Positions 1 to 10,324 of a DNA stretch of 64,000 nucleotides are shown piece by piece (position 1 is the stretch's first letter; each line of letters starts with the position of its first letter). Origin of the DNA: Crossaster papposus (lineage: Eukaryota > Echinodermata > Asteroidea > Velatida > Solasteridae); contig JBAIAA010000656.1 of the NCBI GenBank assembly GCA_037893245.1, positions 1,072,001 through 1,136,000 on the forward strand, given 5' to 3'. A program made the position numbers and the translations under genes. The notes under the pieces were generated by a model. That model did no database searches. It saw only the letters and a program-made list of their open reading frames with translations, and was not told where the DNA came from.

Positions 1-375
1 AACTACGCAAGTTCATCTGCCTTAAATGTATGTATGGGAGTTCCCCAGGGTTCCATTTTAAGACCGTTGCTTTTTTTCTATTTATGTAAATGACATGCCT
101 GGCTCTGTAACTGATGGTGTAATTGATATGTATGCTGATGATACTGTAAGTGGCATGGATGTTTATGAAATTGAAGAAAAATTGTCCATTGGTGTGAATC
201 AAGTGATGAATGGGATTATTGCTAACCCTCTCGTTATTAATCTTGACAAGACTGCAGTTATGGTAGTTGGTTCCACGGCTAAACTAAATTGTATTGATAA
301 TTTTAATGTAACTGTTAGTGGTATTATTACCAAGTTAAGAAGGTTTCCTAATATTAATCTGTTCAGTCTAAGCTA
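1..375 (+). mobile_element. LINE (non-LTR retrotransposon) reverse transcriptase fragment
   Basis: The sequence encodes two hallmark reverse-transcriptase pieces: a GVPQGS-type motif near 36-55 and the catalytic YADDT motif near 131-145, followed by a conserved-looking LDKTAVMVVGS stretch. The order matches the palm of CR1/Jockey-like LINE polymerases, which copy their own RNA into DNA at nicked chromosomal sites. The two motifs lie in different frames, the shift falling in the T-run near 66-80, and the frame stops at about 375 well before a full RT domain would end. The left part is cut by the window edge. It is therefore a dead, truncated copy. The clade is uncertain. Confidence 0.8.
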
Positions 376-1104
376 GGTATATGCTTCGAAGGGTCAAACC
401 TTATGTTTCTACTGAATCCTAGATGCTTCTTCACAACTCATTTGTTCAACCTCATCAGTTGCTTTGGCCTCGCTGCCAAAGCAACTCTTGTTGTTGTAGG
501 CAAACTTTATTCCCCCTGTTTTAGTGATTTTGCTCATTCAATTTGCACAGGGTTGTTGTGACCACCGAATTTCCAAAGTCGGATTGACTTGGGATTTTGA
601 AGGTTCCCTGGGGACCATTCACAGATGTGTCTCAAAGAAATCTGTGACAATCGTCACAGATTGAGTCAGTACCTATACATTTGTTTTAAGTGACTAAGAT
701 ACTGCTCTACCAGTACCAGATGGTGCTCTTTGTCAATGACATTTTTGGTCAGTGGCAGTTTCGTTTATTGACTAGCTTTTGAGCAGGTTCAAAGCTCATG
801 ATCAGCAAGTTTCGAATATCTAATACTAAATTAGTTAAAAATCAACAGCCCTATCTGTCAGCATTTTGCAACCTGGAATCTGAAAATTGCAAGAGCTTCA
901 AAGGGCTTTGCCTTTGGACCTCACCAAGGGCATTTAAGCAGGCCCAGAGACCGAACGCCATTAAGGTTCAATCCCCCTCCCAATGTTCAAAAGAAATCTA
1001 TGCCACTGGCTATAAATTATTAAGCTTGCCGAACTTCCGAACCGAAACCAACCGTTTTAGTTCGGTTAGGTTCGGTTCGGTTTGGCGGTTCAGTTGCAGC
1101 ACTA
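376..1104. other. No gene seen; short perfect hairpin
   Basis: AT-rich sequence between the LINE fragment and a family A remnant. The only clear structure is a perfect 10-bp stem with a 4-nt loop at 639-662 (AATCTGTGAC/GTCACAGATT). A CGGTT-rich run lies at about 1040-1090. The open frame starting at 798 reads into the repeat and shows no domain. Confidence 0.5.
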
Positions 1105-1201
1105 GATGCCAGCCTGAACCTATCTCGGATCGAGATAGGTGAAAAACAATCCCGCACCTGAGCCCAGTCAATTTTAAAATAATCTTGGCACAAACTGGTG
1201 A
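1105..1201 (-). mobile_element. Family A TTAA MITE, one-end fragment
   Basis: The segment matches the inner and terminal part of family A: a block with gcctgaacc, a gatcgag block, cccagtcaat-ttaaaataat, and a decayed end CAAACTGGTGAA in place of CGAACTGGTTAA. The other end is missing. The order agrees with the reverse-orientation full copy at 51966-52207. Confidence 0.65.
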
Positions 1202-1351
1202 ATGCTGATACTGGTAGATCTAAAAGCTTGTCATCATTGATCTACAGTACATGTATAGCAATCAATCAATACAGGCTTTCATGTTATAAATAACAGGAAG
1301 GTGCATACCTGTACATGATATGTGTGCGTGAGCTTGTATAGCATTCAAATA

Positions 1352-1466
1352 GTGGACGTAGAACAATAGAGGACAATAGGGTCCACGATCGACAGAAAGT
1401 CCAAAAACGGTAAAGTACAAACATAAGAGAGACAATAGGGGGTCCATGATGATAGGTGTTTACACA
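1352..1466. repeat. Dispersed repeat P1 (copy 1)
   Basis: Begins GTGGACGTAGAACAATAG, followed by a 'gggtccacgat' block and an 'acaatagggggtcca' block, ending in 'ggtgttt-acaca'. The same blocks occur in the same order at 52427-52626. Not recognised; no coding capacity. Confidence 0.6.
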
Positions 1467-2670
1467 CGTGCATGTGTGTGGCTGAACTGTAAAGAAATCA
1501 TTGCCTTTAATATTTAAAATTTTCCCATCTTCTTTACATTTCTATTCAACACCTTTTTCTACATTCTCTCCATTACAGCCTGTCTTTTGACATCTATCTA
1601 CTTCTTCACAAAGTTAAACCCGCCAGTACATTTGGCCCTTTGTCAAGTATTTCCATATTATTTAAATGTTGGTTTTGGTATATAATTTAGTTTGTTTTGT
1701 TTTTTGTATATGTTTTAATTAATCATTGGTTACATATCAATCACCAATCTTGACCTGTATATTTGGATCTCTTCATCATCCATTCCATTAACATTTGTAT
1801 CATTAAGTGACCATGATATAGTCACTGTAAGTCACCTGTAATCACGTGCAGTGAGAAAGACAGACAGACAAACAAACCTCATTCATCACAGATTACATTC
1901 TACCATCTACATTGTAAAATGTCTTCATCCGTCATCAGCACACAAGCTTTTTATCTACAAGTTCATCCAAGGGACAGCATCTTCCATTGCCTAGTCAACT
2001 AGATCAGATTCCTAGCCAGACACAGTTCATGCTCTGGTCTGTGTTTTGGTTCAATAGTGCATGTACCTAGGGTTTATTGGCCTTAGATTCATCACTGTTA
2101 GTGTTAATGGTGACATTCAACATTTGGCAGACTACTAGGGCTGGTCATATTCTGAACGATTTATGGAAATGTTTTATGAGCAGGTTTCATCTTCAGATCT
2201 AGAGTTGCAGCCACACCAAAGAATGAAGATACTGTCTCATTAGGGATGACTGTCTCATTAGGGATGAGTGTCTTCATTCTGTGCAGGTCCAATTACAAAG
2301 GTTGTAATTAGACCAAATGTTTAGGATGGAGTGTATACTTTTCAATAAGAGACATACTGGTACAGGTCTGTACAACAAAGCATGAACAAACTTTAGCAGG
2401 GATTGTGTGGCTTATTATTGAATCATGTGGGTTGACATTATATAGAGTTCCCCAAAAGGTCATAAAGTTGATGTGATGATGGAATGGCAATATTTGGTAA
2501 ACAAGGGTCAGAACCCTAAGTTGATTTATTGTAATGGACATGACTACTGATGAAAATAGTAAATGTACATGTATAACCAAACAGCTTTAGCTTAGGGAGA
2601 AGTACGGTATGGTTTGCACAGAAAGCAACATTCAAAACAAGGATGGATGTTGTTACCATGCGATGGTGAC
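1467..2670. other. No gene seen
   Basis: AT-rich, apparently unique DNA. A small direct repeat (gactgtctcattagggatg, twice) at about 2234-2268 sits between inverted GAATGAAGA and TCTTCATTC blocks, giving a modest hairpin. The small minus-strand frames at 2308-2809 show no recognisable motif. Confidence 0.45.
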
Positions 2671-3289
2671 TTAACCAGTTTGTGGAGAACATACAGTATA
2701 TCCGCACTTTTTTGCCGAGATGCAAAACGGATGACAAATAAACACGTACCGAGCAAGGCCTGAAAAAAATGTTTTCTATCCACGGATAACGCGTTAATCC
2801 GTCAGGCACAGCAATTTATTTCTGCGGAGAGCATAAATATACGCTATAAAAGTTTCCTTGGTTGTTGCGGTTGACGTGTATTTACGCCAAAAGGTACCCG
2901 CTGGCGCTGCGGAGGATGAATATACATCGACGTTTCCAAGCAAGCTTCGTTGACGTGGTGGACGTGTATACATACATTGTATACACTATATCACGCTTCA
3001 ATGATTAGACCTCTTCAACACCCTAGTTTAATTGTCTTTATTGAATTCATACAGCCGAGGATTATCAATTGTGTCCAGTAATTTCTTGACATTCAAATTT
3101 CCCAACTATTCTTGCTTAGTCTCCTTTGAAATTCTTCAAAGGGTGCCTTTCAGCTGGGCTTGCAAATATTTGTATATACATATATTACCGCGTACAATTT
3201 TCCCCAATTTTTCCCACCTCCGTATACACATGTGTCAGAATTTATGGCGGGTAGCGGTTGACGTAATAAACCCGGCGCGAACTGGTTAA
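2671..3289 (-). mobile_element. Diverged or composite family A TTAA element
   Basis: The left end reads TTAACCAGTTTGTGG and continues with the family A block 'gcaaaacggatgacaaataaacacgt..gagcaaggcc' to about 2765. The right end is CCGGCGCGAACTGGTTAA at 3272-3289. The 619-bp span is much longer than the usual 210-240 bp and the middle is unrelated, so either other DNA has been inserted or two partial copies lie near each other. Confidence 0.5.
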
Positions 3290-3438
3290 CTGTGCCTTTT
3301 TGCACTGTGTACATGTAAATGTATCTCTAGAAATGATAAACGTCTTGATGTTTACTGCCATGTCAAAAATATAAAATGAGAAAGCTGCTGGTGTATGTTT
3401 TGCCCAACTGTTGTCAACATGATGTCAATCATAGATGA

Positions 3439-3603
3439 CATATGTGACCCAGCACGAGTAAATGAGACACTTTGCGGCAAAAATGAAAAGTGAGATTTTG
3501 ATTTCATCATTTAAAGCTTGTTTAGCTTTAAATGATGAAATCAAAATCTCAAATTTTATTTTTGCCTCAAAGTGTCTCATTTACTCGTGCTGGGTCACAT
3601 ATG
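3439..3603. mobile_element. Near-perfect fold-back (hairpin) element
   Basis: Nearly the whole 165-bp segment is palindromic. It begins CATATGTGACCCAGCACGAG and ends with the reverse complement, with arms of about 75-80 bp meeting near 3522. Two TAs in the terminal CATATG could be a TA target duplication, which would suggest a Tc1/mariner-type MITE, but that is inference. Confidence 0.8.
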
Positions 3604-3621
3604 GTCTTAAGCTCCGACTAA

Positions 3622-3860
3622 TTAACCAGTTCATGCTGGGATTATTTTGATAGTAATCAGGCCCAGGCTCATGAACCTCGATCCGAGATGGGTTCAGGCC
3701 GGCATCTATGGGTATACACTGATCTTTCCGGCCTTGCTCGCTGAGAGCCGGTCGGTGGCAGATATTTTGTTGGCCTTCCTTGTGACGTGTTTATCCGTCA
3801 CCCGTTTTGAATTCTGGAAAAACTTGGCATAGTACATACACGACGTGAACTCATGGTTAA
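3622..3860 (+). mobile_element. Family A TTAA MITE
   Basis: Starts TTAACCAGTTCATGCTGGGA and contains the 'cctcgatccgag', 'ggccttgctcgctg' and 'gtgtttatccgtcacccgttttgaa' blocks of the family. It ends in a TTAA at 3857-3860 that is also the start of the next, inverted copy. CpG positions of the end sequence are decayed to TG/CA. No coding capacity; it would need a transposase supplied in trans. Confidence 0.85.
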
Positions 3861-4080
3861 CCAGTTTGCACCGGAGAACGTATATATATACACGAAAAGT
3901 TTTCACCAGATTCAAAACAGATGACGCATAAACACGTCACGAGCAAGGCCGGAAATGTATGTCAGCAGCGATCAAGCCCGGAAATGCGTGGGTGTGCTTA
4001 CCGGTACCATTAGCCTAAACCCGCCTCGGATCGAGTTTTGTTTAAAAAATGTTCAAATAATCCCAGCGCGAACTGGTTAA
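3857..4080 (-). mobile_element. Family A TTAA MITE, inverted, sharing a TTAA with its neighbour
   Basis: Starts TTAACCAGTTTGCACCGG, carries 'cagattcaaaacagatgacgc', 'gagcaaggccgg', 'gaaatgcgtgggtgtgctt' and 'ggatcgag' blocks in reverse order to the preceding copy, and ends CAGCGCGAACTGGTTAA. It abuts the 3622-3860 copy with one TTAA between them. Confidence 0.85.
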
Positions 4081-5865
4081 AGCCCTCAACTGTTGATGCA
4101 TGCAGCAGATAGATAGATATACGACTGTGCTGTCACCAAGTGTCTTGTAATGGTTCTCTCATACACCAATAGTTCTCTGCCCCCTGCCATCTCAACCCCC
4201 CTCCTCCCATCTCCTTCCTCATATGGTGAAGGTTAGACTAATGATCCATCTTCTTGACAAGACCTGCACTCCACCCAGATCCCCAGGTCAGTCTATTTAT
4301 CATCATCATCTCTCTGCTAGAAAGACCACGTTTAATCATAAACCCACAGATATATCCAGGACCCCTCAATACCACCAATGACGTCAAATCACAGCACTAA
4401 CCAAACATTCTCATGGCTAATTTATTGTCAGAAACAAATCGCTGCCGAGTAGCTGGAGAAATTCTCAGAACACAAAAACGAATTAGTCTAAGTTTGTTTG
4501 TTTAGACTTTAGAGAAAGCACGACTGACAAGCAGCCTTTAGAATTGGGCATTTGTAATATTGATAATTTTAAAACAATAACAGGAACCTAATCATTTGGA
4601 CTGCTTGAACCAAAAACAAAACAGGAGCAAATTGTGTTGTACTTGTTTTCTGAAATTGGGGGCATTTCAACAGTGGTTTTACACCATGTACATCTACATG
4701 TACACAATGCTTGTTAACATAAAGGCTTTTCTTGGGTCTTTCCCCTTCACTTCTAGTAATCATTCACACTATGCAAATTACCCCGGTACACATTTTGTTT
4801 TCACGTTTTTTAGGCAAGACAACACTTTTCAAGCAACTCGCAAGGACTCTGTGCTACATTGTACAATGTACATGAATGCAGCTCAAAGAAGTATACGCTA
4901 CCAAGTCCAAAAATACCAGAACAAGTACATGTACCGGTATGTATATTTGTATAGTCACCTCAACAACACATCACAATATGAACATGTACAAGCCACCAGC
5001 TCAAACAAAATACAATCAACAAAAACAATTCATACATTTTTAGAAAATGCAATATTGCGAGATAATTCAAGCGTTTAATTGCAAATATTGGCACATTGGG
5101 CCACTGAGTAATAAAGGCTGCAACACAAATGATGCATTCATCCATGCTACATGTACCTGGTATAAACCAATAAAGCTAAATTATGTGTTCAATTAAAATT
5201 AATGAGGTTGTTATCAAGGCAACGCTTACATTCAACAAGACAAAAGTGCAGCATGACTCCAATGTCATCAAAATGAATGAATGAATACATCAACAACAGA
5301 TAGGATTGATGTACGGTACATGTGGTGCAACAGAAATTCCCAATTTAAACAATCTTTACAAAAAAGACCGAAACAATACCCTGAGATCAAAGCACTGCTA
5401 AGCCTGAGCACACAATTTACAGTCTGTTTTTATTCCACACAAACAGCACACAATAAAGGTACAGAGACATGGATACACATGTAATGCTTGAAATAATGGG
5501 GCAACGATTGCAATCTACATCATCAAAATGCGGCGCAATTAGTCATGAGGTTTTTAACCGATTGTTTAAGCTGTATAAACCATTTTGACACTGGTCAGTT
5601 TCATTTTAATTTGCCTGTTTACAGTCTGTTTATTCCTTCTATTCAGCACCTTTTCCCCAGGCATTCTTGCCAGCGTTTATTTTGTCATTTTATTTTAGAT
5701 GGCAGGTCATGATTCGCAATGTTGTCCTAATTGTTACATGTACCAACTTAAGTCACTCTAGCTCATCAGAGTTTTGTTTTAATGAGACCCTGTCTAAACT
5801 GTTGTGATAGGGAGGGAATTATAGTACCCTGTGGAGACAGGAACACAATGAAAACGTCTACACAG
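4081..5865. other. No gene seen
   Basis: AT-rich DNA with dispersed ACATGTAC microsatellite words. The 160-codon open frame at 4596-5078 has no domain, is rich in Y/N/T/Q as expected from AT-rich sequence, and is judged chance. Confidence 0.45.
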
Positions 5866-6114
5866 GGTAATTTGCTTCGTCCTTCGGATAGGACGTAATT
5901 AAGCCGTAGGTCCCGTGTGTGTGTGTATAATGTATATTGAACCTTGACACGCACGTAAAAGAACCCAGTCAAAGAGAAGGGGTTCGCCCTGGTGTTTCTG
6001 GCATTTCGTTTATCTTCCTACTGGTTTCTTCAGGCTTACGAGCTAAAGTGCCTTGGGCGCTTTTGAGGAATCCTCGGTTTCATTACCGAAAAGAAATAAT
6101 AATAATAATAATTT
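5866..6114 (+). mobile_element. SINE body and 3' tail, headless copy
   Basis: Shares the core 'cttcg-ctttcggat-ggacgtaa..aggtcccgtg..cacgtaaaagaacccagt..gagaaggggttcgccc' with the SINE at 37232-37520. From about 6028 its 3' part (ggtttcttcaggctt..cgcttttgagg..tttcattacc) matches instead the SINE tail at 28222-28296. It ends in (AAT)n. No pol III boxes remain at the 5' end, so it is 5'-truncated. Confidence 0.75.
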
Positions 6115-7000
6115 CAATAGGTTTGAAGGTCTCTACAAATTTGAGCACAAAATAGATATGGATCAAATTACTCAAAAACTAGGGTTAGGATGAGGGTTAG
6201 ATTAGAGTTTGGGTTACGGTATATCAAAATTTTAACCCAGGAAATTAATTGTGGTTGTTGAAATAGGAGCATTTTGATAAAAAAATTGATCTTCTCATCA
6301 TTTTGTACACGAGAACAAAGCGATGTCTCCACAAGGATACAAAAATGCGAATGTATGTTCTCTAGATACATACTTTATACACATAAACACTCAAGTAATC
6401 ACTCAAAAACCAAGGTTATGAGAATTCTTCTTAAAACTAGGTAGCTACCATAAACTAAACCAGATGACTGCGTCACAGAATGACGTCAGTCCCAGAGGCA
6501 GATTACGACAATACCTTAGAATTAGCCACTATTCAAGGGTAATGGTCCCGATATTAAAGAGCTGAAGCTTACTAATCAAGTGAAGTACAAAACGCTGTCT
6601 GTCAAATTGCAATCAGATGGTTGGTTAATGTAAGACCCTGGATTGCCCAGGGTCTGAAGAAAAACCAACTGGAACAATATGAGAGTGCACGTCACTGGTG
6701 AACATTGGTAGGGGGGAAGGGAGAAGGGGGAGAAGAGGGGAAAGGGAGGGGGGGGGTGCGCCCAGGGTTGCGTGCTTCCAATGCAATTGTAAAAGTAATA
6801 GGATGGTCTTCCCAGCTTTGTAATCGGCTAATATTGAGGATTTCATTCCCTGGGAGCATAACACTTCTCTTCTCTAATAAATTTCCAATCTTCTTGATCT
6901 GATCACGCCAAGTGAGTGGGGCATTGATAACGGGATGTCAGGCGTAAAAGTGGGCCTGGGAACTACATGTACATGTAGGGGGCATAGAGAACTACACGCA
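6115..7000. other. No gene seen; purine tract
   Basis: Contains a degenerate TTAGGG-like stretch (6178-6215) and an almost pure G/A tract at about 6706-6757. The frames at 6625-6902 exist because of this tract. Otherwise unremarkable. Confidence 0.5.
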
Positions 7001-7054
7001 CCCCCCCCCCCCCCCCCCCCCCCTTCCTCCCTCCCCCCCCCCCCCCCCCCCCCC
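7001..7054. repeat. Poly-C tract
   Basis: A run of 23 C, a short CT-rich spacer, then a run of 22 C. The glycine-rich minus-strand open frame across it is an artefact. Other long C or G runs in the window: 7921-7942, 8618-8632, 27301-27322, 27732-27747, 30234-30256, 46320-46334, 50435-50460 and 51020-51057. Confidence 0.95.
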
Positions 7055-7319
7055 AAACAAAAACTACAAATGTTAAAGCAGTGGACAGTCAATTGAATAC
7101 ATAATGTGTACATTATCTTGCTTCTGCAATAAAGCCTTAATTTCCACACAATGGCAACCCACTAACACTACACAACACTGGCCCTAAACTTCATACCACA
7201 TCAGATCAGTGTCTGCACTTTCCTCTTTCCCACCAATGTGACTTTTTTGTTACATGTACATGTAAACTTACACAAAATAGCTCCAGCTTTACCCAGAGGT
7301 ACATGTATGATAGAGAACA
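7055..7319. other. No gene seen
   Basis: Unremarkable spacer between the poly-C tract and element H. Confidence 0.4.
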
Positions 7320-7802
7320 TTAAGCCCTGTTCGCACTGGACTTTTTTTGGTAAAACTTACCGAGACGATGGGTACTTTTCCAATTTTAATTCCAGTACGG
7401 ACAGCCTAGGACGTTTTCCTCTCAGTTACTTTTCGCAAGTCCAGTGGTTACTTTTACCGGCCAACTGCTGCCCGGGAAAACTTCCCAGTGCGTTCAGCGC
7501 AAGTCGGTAAAAGCTGCTCCGGCCCCCTAGTGCGATTTCATGCTACCTGTACACAAGACACCACGCATGCGCTCTTTGCATTGTTTACGTGCGCGCGCTA
7601 ATGCATGCACATTGCACATTGTGATCACATTCGCCTTCATGAGTCATTATAATGACAGCTCGGCTACTTCTCCCGCGTTCTCGGTAAAATTTTCCCTTGT
7701 CGAAAGTCCAAGTGCGAATAGTGGTAACATTGGACCATTTTTTTGTTACCATCGTCTCAGTAAAACCTTCCCAAAGAAAAGTCCAGTGCGAACACGGCTT
7801 TA
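7320..7802. mobile_element. Family H MITE with long terminal inverted repeats
   Basis: The left end (TTAAGCCCTGTTCGCACTGG..) and right end (..CCAGTGCGAACACGGCTTTA) are inverted repeats of about 55 bp that also include 'cgagacgatgg'/'ccatcgtctc'. Flanks are TTAA on the left and TTTA on the right, so a TTAA target with one change is plausible. The two overlapping frames at 7540-7960 have no domain. A related partial copy starts at 33780. Confidence 0.85.
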
Positions 7803-8080
7803 CTGATGGAAGATCAGCTTTGATTAGCTATATGTCATTCTTCAGGGAAATATCTCAGTTATTAGAGTTCATGTCTGAATGTTTGGTACAGTCTTCCATG
7901 CATCTAACAAAGTGTAATTGCCCCCCCCCCCCCCCCCCCCCCTCCCCTCTCCTACTTTAATTATTAAAGTTCCCCTCGTATTTCCGGTATTAACCATCAC
8001 TACCCTCAGTCAATGTTAAATGCATGAAACATTAGTGTTGAACCCTTTAGAAGCATACATACATGTACATGTAGAATGTA
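7803..8080. repeat. Spacer with poly-C run
   Basis: Holds a run of 22 C at 7921-7942 and an ACATGTACATGTA microsatellite just before the next MITE. Nothing coding. Confidence 0.6.
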
Positions 8081-8393
8081 CACTGGCGTGCAAAAGTACT
8101 TACGCACCGGCATCAACTCCTTAACATTACAGTGTTGGGCCATGGGCGCCGCCATCTTGGATTGTACTGACATTCCCATAGACTTTGTGCACGAAAACAA
8201 AAGTGACGTCAGATTAATCGCCACTGTGGACTCATGAACGCTAATTGAATTAATACAACTTCAATTATTTGGACCGAATAAACCACTCAATACACAGGTA
8301 TACATTTTATTCAAACAATTTCTTGGTTTATATGACAAAAAAATAAAAAATTGAATTTGTAAACAGGTGCGTAAATACTTTTGCACGCCAGTG
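8081..8393. mobile_element. Tc1/mariner-type MITE
   Basis: 313-bp element with inverted ends of about 28 bp: CACTGGCGTGCAAAAGTA at the left and the complement at the right (TACTTTTGCACGCCAGTG), including GGTGCGTAA next inward. It is flanked by TA on each side (8079-8080 and 8394-8395), the target used by Tc1/mariner transposases, and its ends resemble CAGTG..GCAAAAGTA ends known in that superfamily. No transposase is encoded. Confidence 0.85.
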
Positions 8394-9027
8394 TACACTC
8401 CATGCGGAATGTCACTTGTTATTCACCATGACAATAAAGTAAATAATTACTTCATGGTTAGACATACATACATTCTGTTTGTACAAGCATGAGTGTGCGT
8501 GCATGTACCCATTATATCATTTGATTAAAATAAATTTCCATCTAAAGATTTGCAAACATGTACAGACCTGCCTGTGAGAGAAGGGGAAATGGCCACATTT
8601 TTTTCTGTTATAAACACCCCCCCCCCCCCCCCACCCCCCATCATGCATTGTAATTAAAGACAGTTTTTGGACGCTCAACTGGAAATATACATCTCAATAT
8701 ATTCTCACTGCCCCACCACCCCTCCCCCTCACATGGACCCTCCAATTTTACTTATTTTTATTCTCGTTCTTAAATATAAATGTGTTTTCCTCGTGATTAT
8801 TACATGTATACATGTATGTACACGTATTTTACAGTAATTTTTCAATAAAATTATTTTCGTCAAATTTCTAAATTTAATTGGGCCGAGTTACAGGAATATT
8901 TTATTCCTCCACGTTCTTGCCTTCTCCACATTAATTTTTGTAATGCGTTTATAGAATATTCGTATCTTTTTAACTCTGACGTATCGTTTAAAAACTTACC
9001 CTCCCTCCCCCCAACCCACAGTCTTAA
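8394..9027. other. No gene seen; poly-C run
   Basis: AT-rich with a C-run at about 8618-8632 and ATGTA words. The minus-strand frame 8860-9132 reads into repeat E and is not a gene. Confidence 0.45.
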
Positions 9028-9430
9028 ACGGTCGTACCACCAGCCATGCATGGTCGTACCACCAGCCATGCATGGTCGCACCACCAGTCGTGGATTATCA
9101 CGTGTCACGCAGTCGCATGATTGGTCGTGCAACTAGTCACCTGACGATTGGTGGTGTCACCTGTCGTACAACCTCACGATCGATCGTATGATCAGTCGCT
9201 GATCGCCACCACTAGTCGCACGATTACCTACATGTATGTAGCACGACCAAGCGTACCACCAATTGTACAATGACTACCACCAGTCTTAACCCTAACCCTC
9301 CCAAATCCTCCAAAATCAATGCACACACCATAGTTAACCCTAACTCCCTAGGGTGTGTCCAAAATCATATTGATTTTGGAGGATTTTAAAGAGCAATCGC
9401 AGTATGCAACCGCTAATGAAGTGTCAGCGG
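9028..9430. mobile_element. Family E repeat, partial copy
   Basis: Starts with three GGTCGTACCACCAG units, then 'cacctgtcgta-aacctcac-atcgatcgt..cgctgatcgccaccactagtcgca', matching the right half of the longer copy at 28576-29414 block by block. After a 100-bp interruption (see 9286-9389) it continues 'agagcaatcgcagtatgc-accgctaat', again as in the long copy. The left end seen at 28576 is absent. Confidence 0.75.
9286..9389. mobile_element. Nested TTAA insertion of family G type
   Basis: Begins TTAACCCTAACCCTCCC and ends ..GGAGGATTTTAA. Inner blocks AATCCTCCAAAATCAAT and its complement pair as inverted repeats. In the related E copy the sequence reads straight through CCAGTCTTAAAGAGCAATC (29277-29295), that is, an empty TTAA site. 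This is direct evidence for a 96-bp insertion with TTAA duplication. Confidence 0.85.
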
Positions 9431-10071
9431 TGCTGCCAGATTTTCATGAATTATTGTTTTTGTTTTCCCTTTTGCCATCAGGGACCAATAACGTGTACCG
9501 GAACATACAAGTACACTGTACATTATCGAACGTTAAGGGCACCGACAGGAAAACTAAATAGAAAATGTTCTTTTATATAAAGGAAGAATTTCAGAGGATA
9601 CATTAAGTTAATAGCTGATTCTGGATGGAACAGGATAGCTCAACTTTGTGAATACACCAGAGGTTTGGGTTTCAAGTTGGTTGTTTCCATTCCCACTGGA
9701 CGTTCACAGGAGAGCACACTAGAAGACTGTGATAATAGCAGTTGAGGTACTGGATCGCTAGTACATGTAGCTTAAACGGGATACAGGGACAGGGGGACAA
9801 TGTACAATGGACAATTCTAACATGTGTGAATGGATATGAGATGTTTTGCATGTGTACCGGTAGGTGTATACATTGTGCCTGTAACCATCAGGTTATTCTT
9901 TATAACTGTGGACTTTGAAGAAAATGTTACTTGGATACTAATTTAACCACTGCATGAGGTTCTGAGCCAAGTCCTCAGTTAGTTTTCATCAACATTCTGG
10001 GACAGGTCAAGAAAAAAAAGGAACAGTACAGTGGTTTGGTCAAACCAGACTGTGTATTTGACTGGTGAGTA
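9431..10071. other. No gene seen
   Basis: No repeat family or coding motif recognised. Confidence 0.4.
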
Positions 10072-10324
10072 TAAACCAGTTCGTGTCGGAGGACAAAGTT
10101 TTTCCCGAAAATCAAAACAGATGACATTGAACATAACACGAGCAAGGCCGAAAATATCTGTCAGTGAAAGGCTCCGGCTCACAGTGAACGGCCGGCTCCG
10201 GCTTGCACCGAGCGAGCCCAAAAAACCAGGGTGTGCTGATCACAAATGCCAGCCTGAACCCATGCCTGATCCCGAAACTGGGCCTGGTCAATGTTAAAAT
10301 AATTATCAGGTACGAACTGGTTAA
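10072..10324 (-). mobile_element. Family A TTAA MITE, diverged
   Basis: The left end TAAACCAGTTCGTGTCGG and right end AGGTACGAACTGGTTAA are the family A inverted repeats. Inside are 'atcaaaacagatgac', 'gagcaaggcc', 'agcctgaaccc' and 'ctggtcaatgttaaaataat'. A 'ggctccggct' duplication in the middle is specific to this copy. Both overlapping open frames (9979-10366) come from the element. Confidence 0.75.

Noticed and set aside
4596..5078. 160-codon frame
   Set aside because: No motif, composition as expected from AT-rich DNA, overlapped by open frames on the other strand.
6874..7149. Glycine-rich minus-strand protein
   Set aside because: Direct translation of the poly-C tract.
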